Part shown: positions 1 through 11,176 of the stretch, one piece after another
Layout of the letters: each line of letters begins with the position of its first letter
How positions within the stretch are numbered: position 1 is the first letter of the stretch
NCBI RefSeq assembly: GCF_030272615.1
Contig: NC_081415.1
Span: 109,390,406-109,454,405, forward strand
Direction: 5' to 3'
DNA: 64,000 nt
From: Cryptomeria japonica
Lineage: Eukaryota > Streptophyta > Pinopsida > Cupressales > Cupressaceae
Notes under the pieces: model-generated
What the model was told of the DNA's origin: nothing
Databases searched by the model: none
The model's input: the letters and a program-made list of their open reading frames with translations, nothing else
Position numbers and translations under genes: made by a program

Positions 1-409
1 CTCATGTGGACTATTATATTGTTTCTCCTACCTACCCACACCTATTTCCTACCTACCCTTGTTTCTTATTGAGCCACATGTCATGTTTATGTGCTCACAT
101 ATCCATATAGCCTTGCCTATATAAGGAGACTCATATTCATTTTATGTAACAAATGCTTAATGATCTAGTTGATCATATTTTTCATCTTGATAGAATACAA
201 TTTATTTCTATCATCTATTTTGTTCTCTCTTATTTGTGCTTTCCATTGCCTCTTGATCTTGGTAAAATCTCACACTAATAAACAAATATTTAACAAATTA
301 TTTAGAATTTATATCTACATTTTTTAAAGTCTTATATTATATAAATAAATAAACATATATATAATAGAAAAAAATATAAATTAGCAATATTATTTTCAAT
401 TTTGATTAA
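1..409. other. AT-rich left flank, no gene
   Basis: No convincing coding frame is visible. A TATA-like tract (tatataagg, about 119-127) precedes a pyrimidine-rich stretch, as in an LTR promoter, but no LTR boundaries or partner repeat are in the window. From about 300 to 400 the sequence is very AT-rich. The LINE 3' end probably lies near 410-430, but no clean poly(T) tail or target duplication marks it. Confidence 0.4.
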
Positions 410-577
410 GGTAAAAGCAAGTTTTGAAGGGGCCCCGAAACCCTTTACAAGAAGAACTTAAACAACATAGTGATGAGAAACAAAAAAGAATAGACCAGTG
501 TAAAACTAGCAGAAAACCAAAGAAAACCAGAAAAATCCCCACAAAGCCAGCAGGCCATCCAGAGTCTAGAAGAGAAA

Positions 578-1273
578 CTAGTTGATTTTTTCTAGAGCTT
601 TTGCCAGAGTGTTGCTAATTTTGTGCAACTCTTTGATGTTATCCCTGAGATTAGGGAGATCCTTTGTAGAAGCAGCCACAACTTTCTTAACACTACCCCT
701 GGTCCTCTTCGTAGTGCCACCCACCGAAGTAGCATCACCGCTACCAGTCTGGATGGTCTCTTCATCCAAGTCAAGTTCCACAACCAGTTTTGGAGAGCAG
801 GTTTGATCAAAGACCTTAGTGATATCCTCTAGATTTTTAATGACAGCAGAAAGGAAACTCAGGATAACACCCATAAGATTTTTCATCGCTTCCTTCCCAT
901 CTTCCAACGATTTAACCTTATCCTCCATATTCTGCTTCCAGTTTATCTGCTCTCTATTTTCATCCTCCCTCTTCTCATCCATATTTTTCCCCTTTTTTTC
1001 TAGGTTCTTTAGGAGCTCATAGGTCCATCTATCATAGTCCATTCTCGCCTCTGAGAGTTTCTTGAGGTTATCCAAGATTAGCCCTTTGCCCGCACTTTCC
1101 TTATCCTCGCTAACCCTATCCTTAGTCAAGTCCTTCTTAGAATCTTTGTTCATTCCCCTCTCATAATTCACATTAGTCCTCTTCCTCCATCGGATGGCTG
1201 TTGTCCTTACCAAGGCAATCACTAAGGATAGGGCTTTCATGACCAGGCTCATTATCACCACTTTCTTCCTCAT
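578..1273 (-). CDS. coiled-coil ORF at the 3' end of the LINE
   Basis: This is an open frame of up to 231 codons, extremely rich in Lys, Glu and Asp. A more natural start than the upstream ATG is the one at 1153, which begins MNKDSKKDLTKDR, because the first 40 codons overlap the preceding ORF in another frame. Heptad-like Leu/Ile spacing predicts coiled coil over most of its length, with a Gly/Thr-rich basic break (SVGGTTKRTRGSVKK) before a last helix. It may be the C-terminal half of the upstream ORF (1173-2048), separated by a frameshift, or a separate protein. No enzymatic motif is visible. Function unknown; the layout suggests oligomerisation. Confidence 0.5.
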   Translation of the reverse strand: MRKKVVIMSLVMKALSLVIALVRTTAIRWRKRTNVNYERGMNKDSKKDLTKDRVSEDKESAGKGLILDNLKKLSEARMDYDRWTYELLKNLEKKGKNMDEKREDENREQINWKQNMEDKVKSLEDGKEAMKNLMGVILSFLSAVIKNLEDITKVFDQTCSPKLVVELDLDEETIQTGSGDATSVGGTTKRTRGSVKKVVAASTKDLPNLRDNIKELHKISNTLAKALEKIN

Positions 1274-2048
1274 TACCTAGCTCCTCATCTTTCCAGCTGT
1301 TTTCACCGTTGGAGTCGTCCGTCTCCATTCCGCTGCTTTCCTTTTCAATTTCCTCTGTTTCCAACCGAGAGGCACTTTTCCATTTTTCTCTAGAGGACGC
1401 CTTCTCCTTGCTGGAGTCTCCTTCTTCCATCTTTCTCTTACCCAGAGAGGCAGAAATCCTCTTATGTTTCATCAGGGCGAGTGTTTTGTAGTGCTCATAG
1501 ATGAGCAGGAAAAGCCTACAGTGGAGAATCGGGCAGGAAGGGTTATTCCTATGTTTATTGAGGGACCTGGAGAGTGACCTAAAAAGGTAGTAGGGCAGGG
1601 ATACCTTTTTGTCGTGTATGAAATGGTTTAAGAGAATGAAATGGTAGGTGTGGGCCCTAGAGAAATGACCTTCAACTGTGATGTATTCCATAATTGCATT
1701 CAGAGCCCAGCCCCACAATTTCTTGATGTTTGCAGCTTCATAGTAGCCCCCAGTAGCTTTGCCGATTTTAACGCTTTCTTTCTCTTTCCATGAGAACAGA
1801 TTGACCACGTTGTTGGAGACTTTAAGGTCTCGAAAGAAATTAAGCCCAGTGTGGGGCATTCCAGTTACAGTAGATATGAGCCCAGTGTCCAGCTTAAACT
1901 TAACTCCATAGATTTTAAAAGAGTCATTAGACCAGTTTTTAGAAATATTGGAAACGATGAGGTTAACGCTACCTTTGTCATAGTCCACGAGCTTCTCCAT
2001 GAAGCTAGTGAGAGAACCCTTTTCTAGTTTTGTCCAGACTTTTGGCAT
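1173..2048 (-). CDS. accessory ORF downstream of LINE ORF2, unknown domain
   Basis: This is an intact frame of 291 codons starting MPKVWTKLEKG, about 290 bp after the ORF2 stop. The first ~200 residues look globular and mostly helical (key stretch YYLFRSLSRSLNKHR followed by a hydrophobic helix RLFLLIYEHY). The last ~90 are Lys/Glu/Ser-rich and end in an acidic tail. The pattern resembles the N-terminal domain of the second ORF in CC1 (7413 on) and CC2 (57257 on), and loosely the family called putative plant transposon protein. This is pattern matching by eye, not a search. No catalytic residues recognised. It follows the LINE coding strand and is probably part of the LINE transcript. Confidence 0.55.
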   Translation of the reverse strand: MPKVWTKLEKGSLTSFMEKLVDYDKGSVNLIVSNISKNWSNDSFKIYGVKFKLDTGLISTVTGMPHTGLNFFRDLKVSNNVVNLFSWKEKESVKIGKATGGYYEAANIKKLWGWALNAIMEYITVEGHFSRAHTYHFILLNHFIHDKKVSLPYYLFRSLSRSLNKHRNNPSCPILHCRLFLLIYEHYKTLALMKHKRISASLGKRKMEEGDSSKEKASSREKWKSASRLETEEIEKESSGMETDDSNGENSWKDEELGNEEESGDNEPGHESPILSDCLGKDNSHPMEEED

Positions 2049-2341
2049 CGCTTTCTAAGTTGACGTATTATCTGGATCCTCCCACCTTAGGTCACCTCCC
2101 ATTTTCGGATTCAGGCTATTTGCTCGGTTTCTTTGCAAACTAATTCCTTCTTTCCCAAAGTTGCTTGAGATTTTGAACTGGGTTACCCACAAAGCGTGCA
2201 GCAAATTATTAAAGATTGTTGGAGATCTGCCACTTTGCCAAGTAATGATGACCTTTCCGATAAGGCATAAATAATTATTTTTACCTGTCATGATTAAATT
2301 ATCCTTCTCTCCCCATATAACAATCCTTTCTAAGGAACTCT

Positions 2342-4337
2342 TTAATGTTTAAATTGAGATCCTCCTCGTGCAAAAATTGATTGGGAGTCAGAGTTAACTC
2401 CTATATTCGCTAAACAATCCGCTACTCTGTTTTTCTCTCTAAAGGCATGTTGAATAATAATTTCTTTAAAACTTGCAATGATCTCCCTAGCTTTCATGAT
2501 GATATTTTCAATTGACCAAGAAGGCTCTGACTCCCCCTTTAAACACTTAATAATATTAAGTGAATCTCCCTCAAGCCATAATTTATCATAATTAAGTTTT
2601 TTGGCTAAAATTAAGGTGTTCAGGGCGGTAGAGGCTTCGACAAAATGGCTAGTTTGATTCCTTAGAGGACCAGCCACCACCTTTAAACAACTTCCAAAAA
2701 AATTCCTGACAATGCCCCCATATCCAGCTTTACCCAGATTCCCTTTAGAGGCCCCATCAAAGTTAGCCTTAATCCACCCCTGAGGAGGAAAACACCAGAC
2801 AAGACCTTTTCTTCCAGTTTCCTTGCTGGTAGTAGTGGTAGAGAGGTTCCACTTGTCTTTGAAGTCATCTTTAGCTGCAGGTCCATGATCAGTGCCATAG
2901 AGGCATTCAAAAATACTCCTAAAAATTTTATCTACCACCACTTCAGGAATAGCCCTTTTATCCCTAAAAATCGTACTGTTACGCTCTTTCTAGATATTCC
3001 ATATAACAATTGACAGAGTGATTCTCCAAGTCTCCACAATTTTAGGATTAGAATTAGGGCATTGCCATTGCTGTCAGGAATCCCCAAGGGAGTTTAGGAA
3101 AACCCAGCTCAGGTTCCACCTACTCAAGATGATTTTCCAGATAACCTGACTAAAAGTGCATTGATTGAGAATATGGCAAGCCGTCTCTTCTTCCCTACAA
3201 CAAAGAGAACACCTATTAGGAAAAATAAAACCTCTTTTATGAAGGTTGTCCATGGTTAAAACCTTATTTTGGATGAAAATCCAAAAGAAGACATTAACCT
3301 TTGGAACTAACTTCTTGTTCTAAACTTTAGCCCAGATGGGAATTTCTTCCACTGAATCATTATGAATTGCCACAACTGAGGAAATAGAATATTTCCCATC
3401 CAGGGTTTCCCTCCATATCAATTTGTCATCTTTGTTGTCTCTAGGGATTTTAGAAGAGAGAGCTATCTGAAGGAACTTGAGCCCTGAGCATTGCTGGCTA
3501 AAATCAATCCAGTTCCCATTTCTCCAATAACCTCTGACCAACTCACCAAACCTACTTTTGAACCAATCTTTCCAGTTTTTAAGGATTGGAATTTCCTCCA
3601 GAGGTTTATCCAGAATCCATCTATCTTCCCAAAATCTTATTCTCCTCCCATCCCCAAGGTTCCAGGTTCTACCAGCAACAGCCCATCTTTTAGCAGATTG
3701 AACAACATTCCATATAGCTGATCCTTCAACAATGAAAGAATTATCAAGGAATTCTTCCTTAGAGGGTTGCGTATAGAGATATTTGTTTTTCCAGATTAAG
3801 TTCCATTCTCTTTGCTCCCCTTTCACTCTCCATATTTGTTTGGATAATAAAGCTTTGTTCATAGAACCAATGTTCCTTAAGCCCAACCCACCTGAGGCCT
3901 TAGGGGAACAAATTTTATTCCAGGCAATAAGGAGTATTCTATTTTTGACTTCCACCCCCAACCAAAGGAACTTTTTTTGGATTCTTTCAATGGCTTTCGC
4001 AAACTTTGAGGGAATTTTGAACAGGTTGAGAGCATAAATAGGAAGATTTTGGAGAGTGGCTTTGAGCAGAGTAATTTTTCCTGCTTGACTAAGGACAACC
4101 CCTTTCCAACCAACAAGTTTCAAGTTAAGTATGTCTATCAGCTTATTCCAGAAAGAATCCTTGGGCTTGAGACACAGAGGAAGCCCTAAATAAGTAGAGG
4201 GAAGCTCAGAAATATTGCAGCCAAGAATCCTTCCAATCCTTAGTTGCCTTTGGACCGGGGTATTGATGAAGAACAAAGAACTTTTATCCCAGTTGATTTT
4301 TTGGCCAGAGGCAGAATCATAAGTGTTTAGAATATTC
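2342..4337 (-). pseudogene. LINE ORF2, C-terminal half (RT thumb, zf-RVT region, RNase H)
   Basis: This continues ORF2 after the CC1 insertion. On the minus strand 4337-3320 encodes the post-catalytic RT region (SELPSTYLGLPLC, WKGVVLSQAGKITLLKA, SGGLGLRNI), all hallmarks of plant L1 ORF2. 3319-2942 covers the decayed zf-RVT-like region with stops. 2941-2342 encodes an RNase H domain (WIKANFDGASKGNLGKAGYG, then LWLEGDS and HAFREKNRVADCLAN), giving the expected D, E, D and H positions. Plant L1s are known to have acquired such an RNase H. Several frame breaks show it is a pseudogene. Confidence 0.85.
4333..4337. repeat. target-site duplication of CC1, left copy (TATTC)
   Basis: TATTC immediately precedes the LTR start TGTTACTACTT and recurs at 12315-12319 immediately after the LTR end CCTAACA. 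A 5-bp duplication is the size expected for a plant LTR-retrotransposon integrase. Confidence 0.93.
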
Positions 4338-5447
4338 TGTTACTACTTATCAAGTTGCCATTAGTTTTATGTTCAAAGTTATTCTATATACTCTAGTTAG
4401 TTATCTCTACCGAGATATTTAGTTGGTATGCACAGTCTAGTCGGTTATTAAAGAAAGTAGTCTCAGAACATAGTTTACACCGAGTATCATTTCATGTCTA
4501 CCGAGCAGCAAAGATGACACACCAAGTTGTTATACACCAAGTGAAACATGTTACCAGATTCATTGAACCTGGACATACATATGAAAACATGTTACAAGAT
4601 CGAGGAACATCTAACCATTATCACATTGGAAATTGCACTTAAAGATTGTGTATGATTTTGAGGTCATCTAACCAATGAAATATTTTGCATGGTTATTTAT
4701 TCGATAAATCATGTTTGTAAGATCGAAGCAATGAATGGATCACTGACATAAGAGATCTATTTATACAACATGAGTTAAGAATTAAAAGGTGTGTGCATGA
4801 GTGTAAGAAGATTGTTACAGAGACACAAAGGTCACTGAGAAGGTTTTTAGAGAATAGTCGAAGAATAGAGTAAACAGAAGGGTTTACCGAGTTACTATAT
4901 GGGTTACCAAGGTAATCTATTCTGAGCACATAGAATCTACTATAACATTCTAGATGTAAAGTTGCAGATATTTGTAATGATTTGTTGTAATATTTTGAAG
5001 TTGTAAGAGAAACCTTTAACAGGGTAAAAGACTCTAAACAAGTCTATAAATTGTAAAGCCTCTAACCAAGTGCAACATTTAGTTTAAGTGTTGTAAAATC
5101 CTTTAGCAAGGTAGATCTAACAGATCGTATTCCTCCTAAAAGGGTAAGCTATCAGAAATAGCTAAACATGTAGCTCTAATCGAGCACTCTTTATTATTGC
5201 AGTAGTGAAGTTGTGGGTGCCATCCCCACCCCAGTTTTTCTCTCTAACCAAGAGTTTCTACGTAACCAAAATATATGTGTTATGGAGTGAATCATGTATG
5301 ATTGTTATCTATTTGTTTTAGCTTTATATTATGTTACTGCACTATTCGGTTTATGCATAATAGTAAAGTTATTGTTGAAGAAAAGTTTTGGAGTACTGAT
5401 TCACCCCTCCCCTCTCAGTACATTAGCTTTCCATATTGAGCCTAACA
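4338..5447 (+). repeat. CC1 5' LTR
   Basis: It is about 1,110 bp, TG...CA bounded. Near its 3' end is the pyrimidine tract ATTCACCCCTCCCCTCTCAG, a feature shared with the LTR ends of CC2, Copia-1 and Copia-2. The partner is 11177-12314, which has a few extra bases (for example an extra gctataagcaagg near 11770). Confidence 0.93.
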
Positions 5448-5449
5448 AT

Positions 5450-5461
5450 TGGTATTAGAGC
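5450..5461 (+). other. CC1 primer binding site (tRNA-iMet type)
   Basis: TGGTATTAGAGC lies 2 bp after the 5' LTR and differs by one base from the plant initiator tRNA-Met complement TGGTATCAGAGC used by many Copia elements. CC2 (55743-55754) and Copia-2 have the same variant. Confidence 0.9.
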
Positions 5462-5509
5462 TTGAATCTTGGAAAAGGGTTTAACTGCCTAAAGAGAAAG
5501 ATCTTATCA

Positions 5510-6841
5510 ATGGAAGGCTATAAACAATCTCGAAGGATTGTGTGTCTGCAAGAAGAGATGGATCATGCTAATCAAGTGATTGCAGACATGCAAAGACAAA
5601 TGCAAAAATCTCTGAAAGTAAGAAGAAGATTATCTGATGATTTGCAGGACTCTCAAGAGTTAGTGGAACAAATTGAGACATCATCTGAGAACAGCATATT
5701 TGAAGAAACTGAAGAAATGATTGGAGTGTTGAGAGAAAAGAACAAAGCACTGGCTGATCAACTAAAAGCAATGAAAAGAGAACATGAACATTTCAACACA
5801 CAGATGACTGAAAATCTTGATGCATTAAGGATAGTCGAGGATAAAGTAAGAGATCTACAAAGAGAGAAACAACAACTTGAAGTCTTAGTATCTGATAAAA
5901 ATGATGAAATCACAAGGTTGACTGGAATTCAGCAAAATCTATCAGATCAACTAGGTTATGCACATCAAGAAGCAATTCTGAAGGATAATGAGAATCAAGC
6001 ATTGAAACTTGAAGTATCAAGGTTGACCGATGAAATTGAATCAGAGAAGAAATCCAAAGAAACACTGAAGAAGAGTTATGAATCATCAAAGATGTTGGAT
6101 GAGCAACTGAATACAAGAAGACCCAACAAAGATGTAAGACTCGGTTATAAAGGAAAAGACTCTACCGAAAAGGGAATTCATACTACCGAGAGAGGAGAAC
6201 CATCAAAGTAAGATGGAAACAAGAACAACATCAAAAGAAAGAAGCCTATTTGCAACTACTGTGGAAATCAAGGTCATACTGCCAACTTGTGCCAAATCAG
6301 AAAAGGTAAGCAACTGAATGTCACTAAGTCCAAAGGTTATTGTTACAATTGCAATAAATATGGTCACACATCTAAACAATGTAGGATAAAGTCTGTAAAC
6401 AATTATCAGAAGGCAAAATTCAAAGGGTTTTGTAAAAACTGTAATAGATATGGACATAATACTGAGAACTGCTGGTTTAAGCAAAAGAACTATATGTGGT
6501 ACACACACCGAGCAAATGCTAGAGGTTACCGAACTCACACAAATCCTTACCAACAATATTCTGTAGTACCATGGGATTACAATACAAGAATATGGTGTGA
6601 ATGTTGTGGAAGATATGGACATATAAGTGCCAACTATTTTATAAGGTTTGGAATGAACAACCGAAGATCATGGAGAAATCCTAGTATGGCATGTTTTCAT
6701 TGTCACAAAATTGGACATTTAGCTGGAGATTGCAGAGATCAACCTAGAAAAAACACTGAAGAAATAAAAGACAAATTAAAGAGGATTTGGAAAAAGAAAA
6801 AATTGTGTCAAATAAAAAAAGCACCTTACCTACCGAGTTAG
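5510..6841 (+). pseudogene. CC1 ORF1: coiled-coil and multi-zinc-knuckle (Gag-tail-like) protein
   Basis: The frame starts at ATG 5510 (MEGYKQSRRIVCLQEEM), 48 bp after the primer site, and reads to 6841 with a single in-frame TAA at 6209-6211. Residues 1-~210 are a long Glu/Lys/Gln coiled coil. A short SSKMLDEQLNTRRPNKDVRLGY segment follows, resembling the Gag linker of some plant Copia elements. Five CX2CX4HX4C-type knuckles come next: CNYCGNQGHTANLC, CYNCNKYGHTSKQC, CKNCNRYGHNTENC, CECCGRYGHISANY (last Cys lost) and CFHCHKIGHLAGDC. No capsid core domain precedes the coil. It probably binds element RNA and oligomerises. The stop falls just before the knuckles. Confidence 0.8.
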
Positions 6842-7412
6842 GTGCTCCTATTCCAAATTAATCGGTAAAGGTATGAAGGGACTGCATTCTATCAAAGTTA
6901 AATCTTAACAGTTCCTATTTTATTATGTAATTAATCCAAATCTGCATAATTAAGATGTAATAGTAAGTTTGAAGTTCTATCAAAGTCCTTTGAAGTACTT
7001 TACAGGAAACCTATCAAGTCGGTGAATACAGGAAGCCTGTCAAGTCGGTGAATGAAAGAAGTTTGGTTACTCAGTTAAAGCGAAAAAAAAGGAAAGAAAG
7101 TTAAATGGAACTGAGTGCATTTAATGTTTTTGACCTAACCTGCACAGAGCCAAATCAGGCATATTGTGTACTTAAAAGCATCCTTGTGGTCATTTTCAAC
7201 TCACCAAGTTTTCAAGAGAGAAGAGCAAAGTGAATCCAAGGCGATCAAACCTCCTACAAAGCAAAATCAAGGTATTGACATCAATCTCAACACATTGTTA
7301 AGCCGGTTTACCAATCTTATCAAGTTGCTATTATTTGCTAAGTGTGAAGCGTCTGTTGTTTGAAATCCTGAAACCCTAAGGATTCTTTGTTAGCTTTTAT
7401 CTGAAATCTAAA
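6842..7412 (+). other. CC1 spacer between the two ORFs
   Basis: No coding frame is supported. A short direct duplication (tcaagtcggtgaat, spaced ~27 bp) lies near 7014-7054. A TATA-like cttaaaagc tract sits at about 7171. The spacer may hold a leader or internal promoter for the second ORF, as in the matching CC2 spacer, but nothing proves it. Confidence 0.35.
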
Positions 7413-10400
7413 ATGGCACCTAAGATCCAAGATCTCATTGTTGTCAAGAATGTAGAGAAGCCCTCACTAAAATACTCTTTGACTCCCAAAGTTGCATCTG
7501 AACTAGATGAAAAAATTGCTTTTTCACTCATCCCAGATAGAGTGTTGTTAGTCGAGGATGTGAGATTCTTCACCAAATGTCATGTTGAAGAACTCGGTCA
7601 TGTTGAAATTAAAGACACCTATGATGAATTATGCACAGATGGTAAACTGAATAGAAAGTATGAGCACATCAAGATCAAGGGATTAATTGAAGCCCTAACC
7701 TATCCTCGTGTGTTCAAACCCTAGTGGGTCAAGTTTGTTCTAAGCAGAGTTCATGATGATTTCATGTGGCTAGAAGAGAAACCATTTAAGATTACTAAGG
7801 AAATTATTCATCTGATTACTGGTTACCCTATTTATGATCATGCCTAAGCCCAAAAGATGATATCACAGAAGGAATTGATCAGTTTAACTGGAGTGGAATC
7901 AGATTGTAGAGGATTAAAATTGAACAATGTCATAGATGAAGAACTAAAATTTTCCATAAGAGTAATAGGTTACTGTTTCTTCCAATCAGCAAGGGAAAAC
8001 AGTGTACCATGTGCAGCAGTAGACCTAGCATACAAAATTGTGAAAAAGGGAATGAAAATTGATCTATGTGAGGTATTGCTAAAGAACTTGTTTGAGAATC
8101 TGAACACCATCAGGAAGCCGAAGAAGAACAACTCGGCTAATACACTAAAGTTTGGATCATTACTTGTATGCATGTTTTTCTATTTTGAAAAATTCTTTCC
8201 ATCAGTCGGTAAAGTTGTTTGGGAACTACACCGACCAATCACCCATCAGATCAATGACTTCATCAAGAAGTTAGGTGATAATTTCAATGATATTATGGAT
8301 GATTACTTCAGTAATTTTCAAGAGAAAATTCATAACAGGTACCGGATTCCACCCCAACTAGTGGAGAAGTACAAAAATGACATGCTTTGAAGTTGACATT
8401 GATTACTGTTATGTGAGTGTTGTGGAACCAAGGACTCAATATTTGTCACTGATGGGTTACGAGATTGACTTTAACATCACACAACAGTAGATTGATACAT
8501 TTCTTACATTACCAAGGCATGCTACTGAGTTGAGGTATGGAACCTATGAGGAAGTGAAGGAAAAGGTAAAGATGAGCATTGTAGTACCCAAAGCTACAAG
8601 AAAGGCAACAAAGATGATAAAGGCATTGTCAGAGAAATTCGGAGAAGACTCTTCCTCTACACTTGTCAAAGGCACCATTGCCATTACCAAAGAAGAATCT
8701 GAAGCCCAAGCGGCAGCTATAACACTGAGCACTGAATTGCCTAAGGGAAAAGTGTTGAAGAGAAAGAAACAAGACACATCAAAGGCCTCACCAAATCCAC
8801 CTCCAAAGAAACCTAACACTAGAGCATCTGTGGCTTCACCAAGTAACAAAACAAAGAGTGTTACTGTTCCCAAGGTAACAAAGACCTACAAGAAATCTAC
8901 TCGGAGACTCATTTTGGCAAAAGAGTCTAGTGATACCAAATCAGAGGATGCAAGTAAATTTCAGATTCTCAAAAGCAAGAAGGTAAATGTACATAGTGTT
9001 GAAAACTTTTGTGCTAATCTAAAAGAATATGGAGGATTTGGATCATTTAGATATGTTAAGTATGAAACCAGAAATAATGATGAGAAGAGACAAATTGAAG
9101 AAGCTGTCATCTACACACTTCAAAAATTTTGGTTAGCTCCATTGGAACTAGCTAAGTCACTTCTGAATGAACTTTATTTGCATATTGATAATAGTTGGAA
9201 GTATGCAATGGACTCGCAGAAATAGATCAGAGAAAGAAGTTTGGTTCATCTCTTTCCTGACATGTCAGTAGCTAAAATAAAAGAACATCTGACAACCTAC
9301 AACTCAAAGTTTCTTGTCAAACAAAGAGCTTTAAAACTAATGAATGGGGTGTATATTGAAGTGGAAAATGAAACAAAAGCAAAGTGGCAGGAAATCTTTA
9401 AAATCAAGGATGTCGGTGAGCAAGCTATAGTTGAAATTGTTGATGTCATCAAGCAAGATCCTGATGTTACCGAGCAAGACCCTACTACCACCATTCAAAT
9501 AGATGAAGATGTCATGGATACAGAGGTACCGGAACAGGAAATGATAGAAGGCAATGCATATGCAAAACTTGTATCTAGTGAATCAATCTTGGAACAAGTT
9601 CAACCTTATCCACCGGTCAAGCAACCTATCTCAACCGAAACCCCTAATGACACGGAGCAAGGCACCGAAGGCCACAAGTCTACAACAGAAGAAGGTACTA
9701 CTCAAGAACAGACATCGCAAGCACCTTCTAGCACTAAGAATGTTGCAACTGAGACACCGAAGGACTCTACAGAGGTTAAAGAAATCGACCAAAGTGTTGC
9801 CTCTACCAAGCAACCTATCGAGGGTCATCAAGCCTCACAAGCCATTGTCTTAGTTCCATCGGTAAAAGGTAAAGAAAAGAAGATGAAAAAGCATAGTTTT
9901 AAAGTTGATTTGTCAAAACCAATAGTGTTTCCCAAGGTAGATATATCAAAATTAAAGGGGCAAGCACTCATTGATTTTGGTGAACTATGCAAAGCAAAGG
10001 CTGAACAAGAGAAACAAATGGTGATTCAAAAGAAAAATAAGGTACTTCAGAAGGTGAAAGCACTCTTAATAGACATGCTACCTGAAGCTATAGTATCAAT
10101 AGATGTAGCCATCCACATTCAACTAGATGAACTCCTAACAAAGATAGAGACATATGGAGTAGATGCATCAGAGTATTTGAGGAAGCTAAAAGACAAAGAG
10201 CTCACTGCAAAAATGATAGAAGAGTACAAAAAGCTATAGCTATTGGCAAAGTTAAACTTGTCAAATTTATTGCTGAGTTGACTCCTCAACTCAAGCACAT
10301 TCTTTATTTATTTTAGAAACTCTGCACATTTTCTTTTTCATTAAAGACATTAACAATAAAATAGAGGCAATTGAGAAAGAGATCACTGATATCTCAAACA

Positions 10401-10756
10401 AGTTGACCACAGAGCCAAATTTAGTTCAGAATTTCTATACAAGGTTACAATAGCTTATGGCTCAACAACTGGACCTAAGAAATGAAGAACACGAGATTAG
10501 GATGGACATAATGACACTATAGACATTATTCCTTCCTCATCTTTCATCCATCCAAAAACATATCAACCGAGCCACCTCCTTATCTACTACACAAGAGGGA
10601 AGCACTCTAGATGGCTTAATATCATTATTGGCTAATATCCAAGCACAATTTTTTTTAATGGACAGTGTAAAGAATGCCCTCTCTGTCACTCTCACCGAAG
10701 CAAGAACTAAGTACAAATCCATTTTTGACCAGTTACCACCCCCGAATGGTAATTAA
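7413..10756 (+). pseudogene. CC1 ORF2: large accessory protein of unknown function
   Basis: It starts MAPKIQDLIVVKN at ATG 7413 and spans ~1,115 codons. Stops lie at 7722 and about 7845, a frameshift between 8390 and 8530, a stop at 9223, and a frameshift between 10239 and 10337; the last part, from about 10337 to the stop at 10754-10756, also carries two in-frame stops. The N-terminal ~330 residues are globular (VKFVLSRVHDDFMWLEE, MKIDLCEVLLKNLFENLN, LKFGSLLVCMFF). The middle is Lys/Ser/Pro/Thr-rich, then Glu/Gln/Thr-rich. The C-terminal ~150 residues are coiled coil. The CC2 protein at 57257-60435 matches it segment by segment, so this is a conserved element protein, not chance. No enzyme motif recognised. 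Confidence 0.75.
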
Positions 10757-11176
10757 GTTTTGATGTTTGTCAAAAAAGGGGGAGTGATATGATATAGTAT
10801 TAGGAGAGTGATACAGTATTCAAAGTATCAAACAAAAGGAGAATAGTATACAGGGGGAGTATACCAAGCAGAGCAAGTAGAGTATCCAAGAGAAGTGAAC
10901 ATGACAGTAAGCAAAGATCATGAGTAGCACATAGAATATTGATCATCAGGACAATAAGCAAAGATCTCGAGCAACACACAGAACATTGATCATTGATCAT
11001 GCAAAATCAAAGTTTTGTATAGTATATCGATAAGGGGAGTATTTCTGGATATATTATTTCATTGACTATTGTATATACTATCAGTATAGTCAAATTTTGC
11101 AAGTATATAGATTATTGAGTTATAACTTTGAAAGTAGTTTTTGTCAAACATCTCAACTAATGTCAAAAAGGGAGAT
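10757..11176 (+). other. CC1 3' untranslated region with two polypurine tracts
   Basis: There are no genes. An upstream purine tract AAAAAAGGGGGAG (10772-10784) follows the ORF2 stop closely, and a second tract AAAAAGGGAGA (11165-11175) abuts the 3' LTR and is the functional plus-strand primer by position. Between them are near-repeats of gcaaagatc...agcacacagaac-ttgatcat (about 10910-10998). Confidence 0.65.

Noticed and set aside
113-130. TATA-like tract as a host gene promoter
   Set aside because: No coding frame or splice signals follow; the sequence is AT-rich and may be an old LTR end, but no partner is visible.
582-1022. Plus-strand ORFs over the LINE 3' ORFs
   Set aside because: They are low-complexity reverse shadows (Ser/Phe/Leu runs) of the Lys/Glu-rich minus-strand frame.
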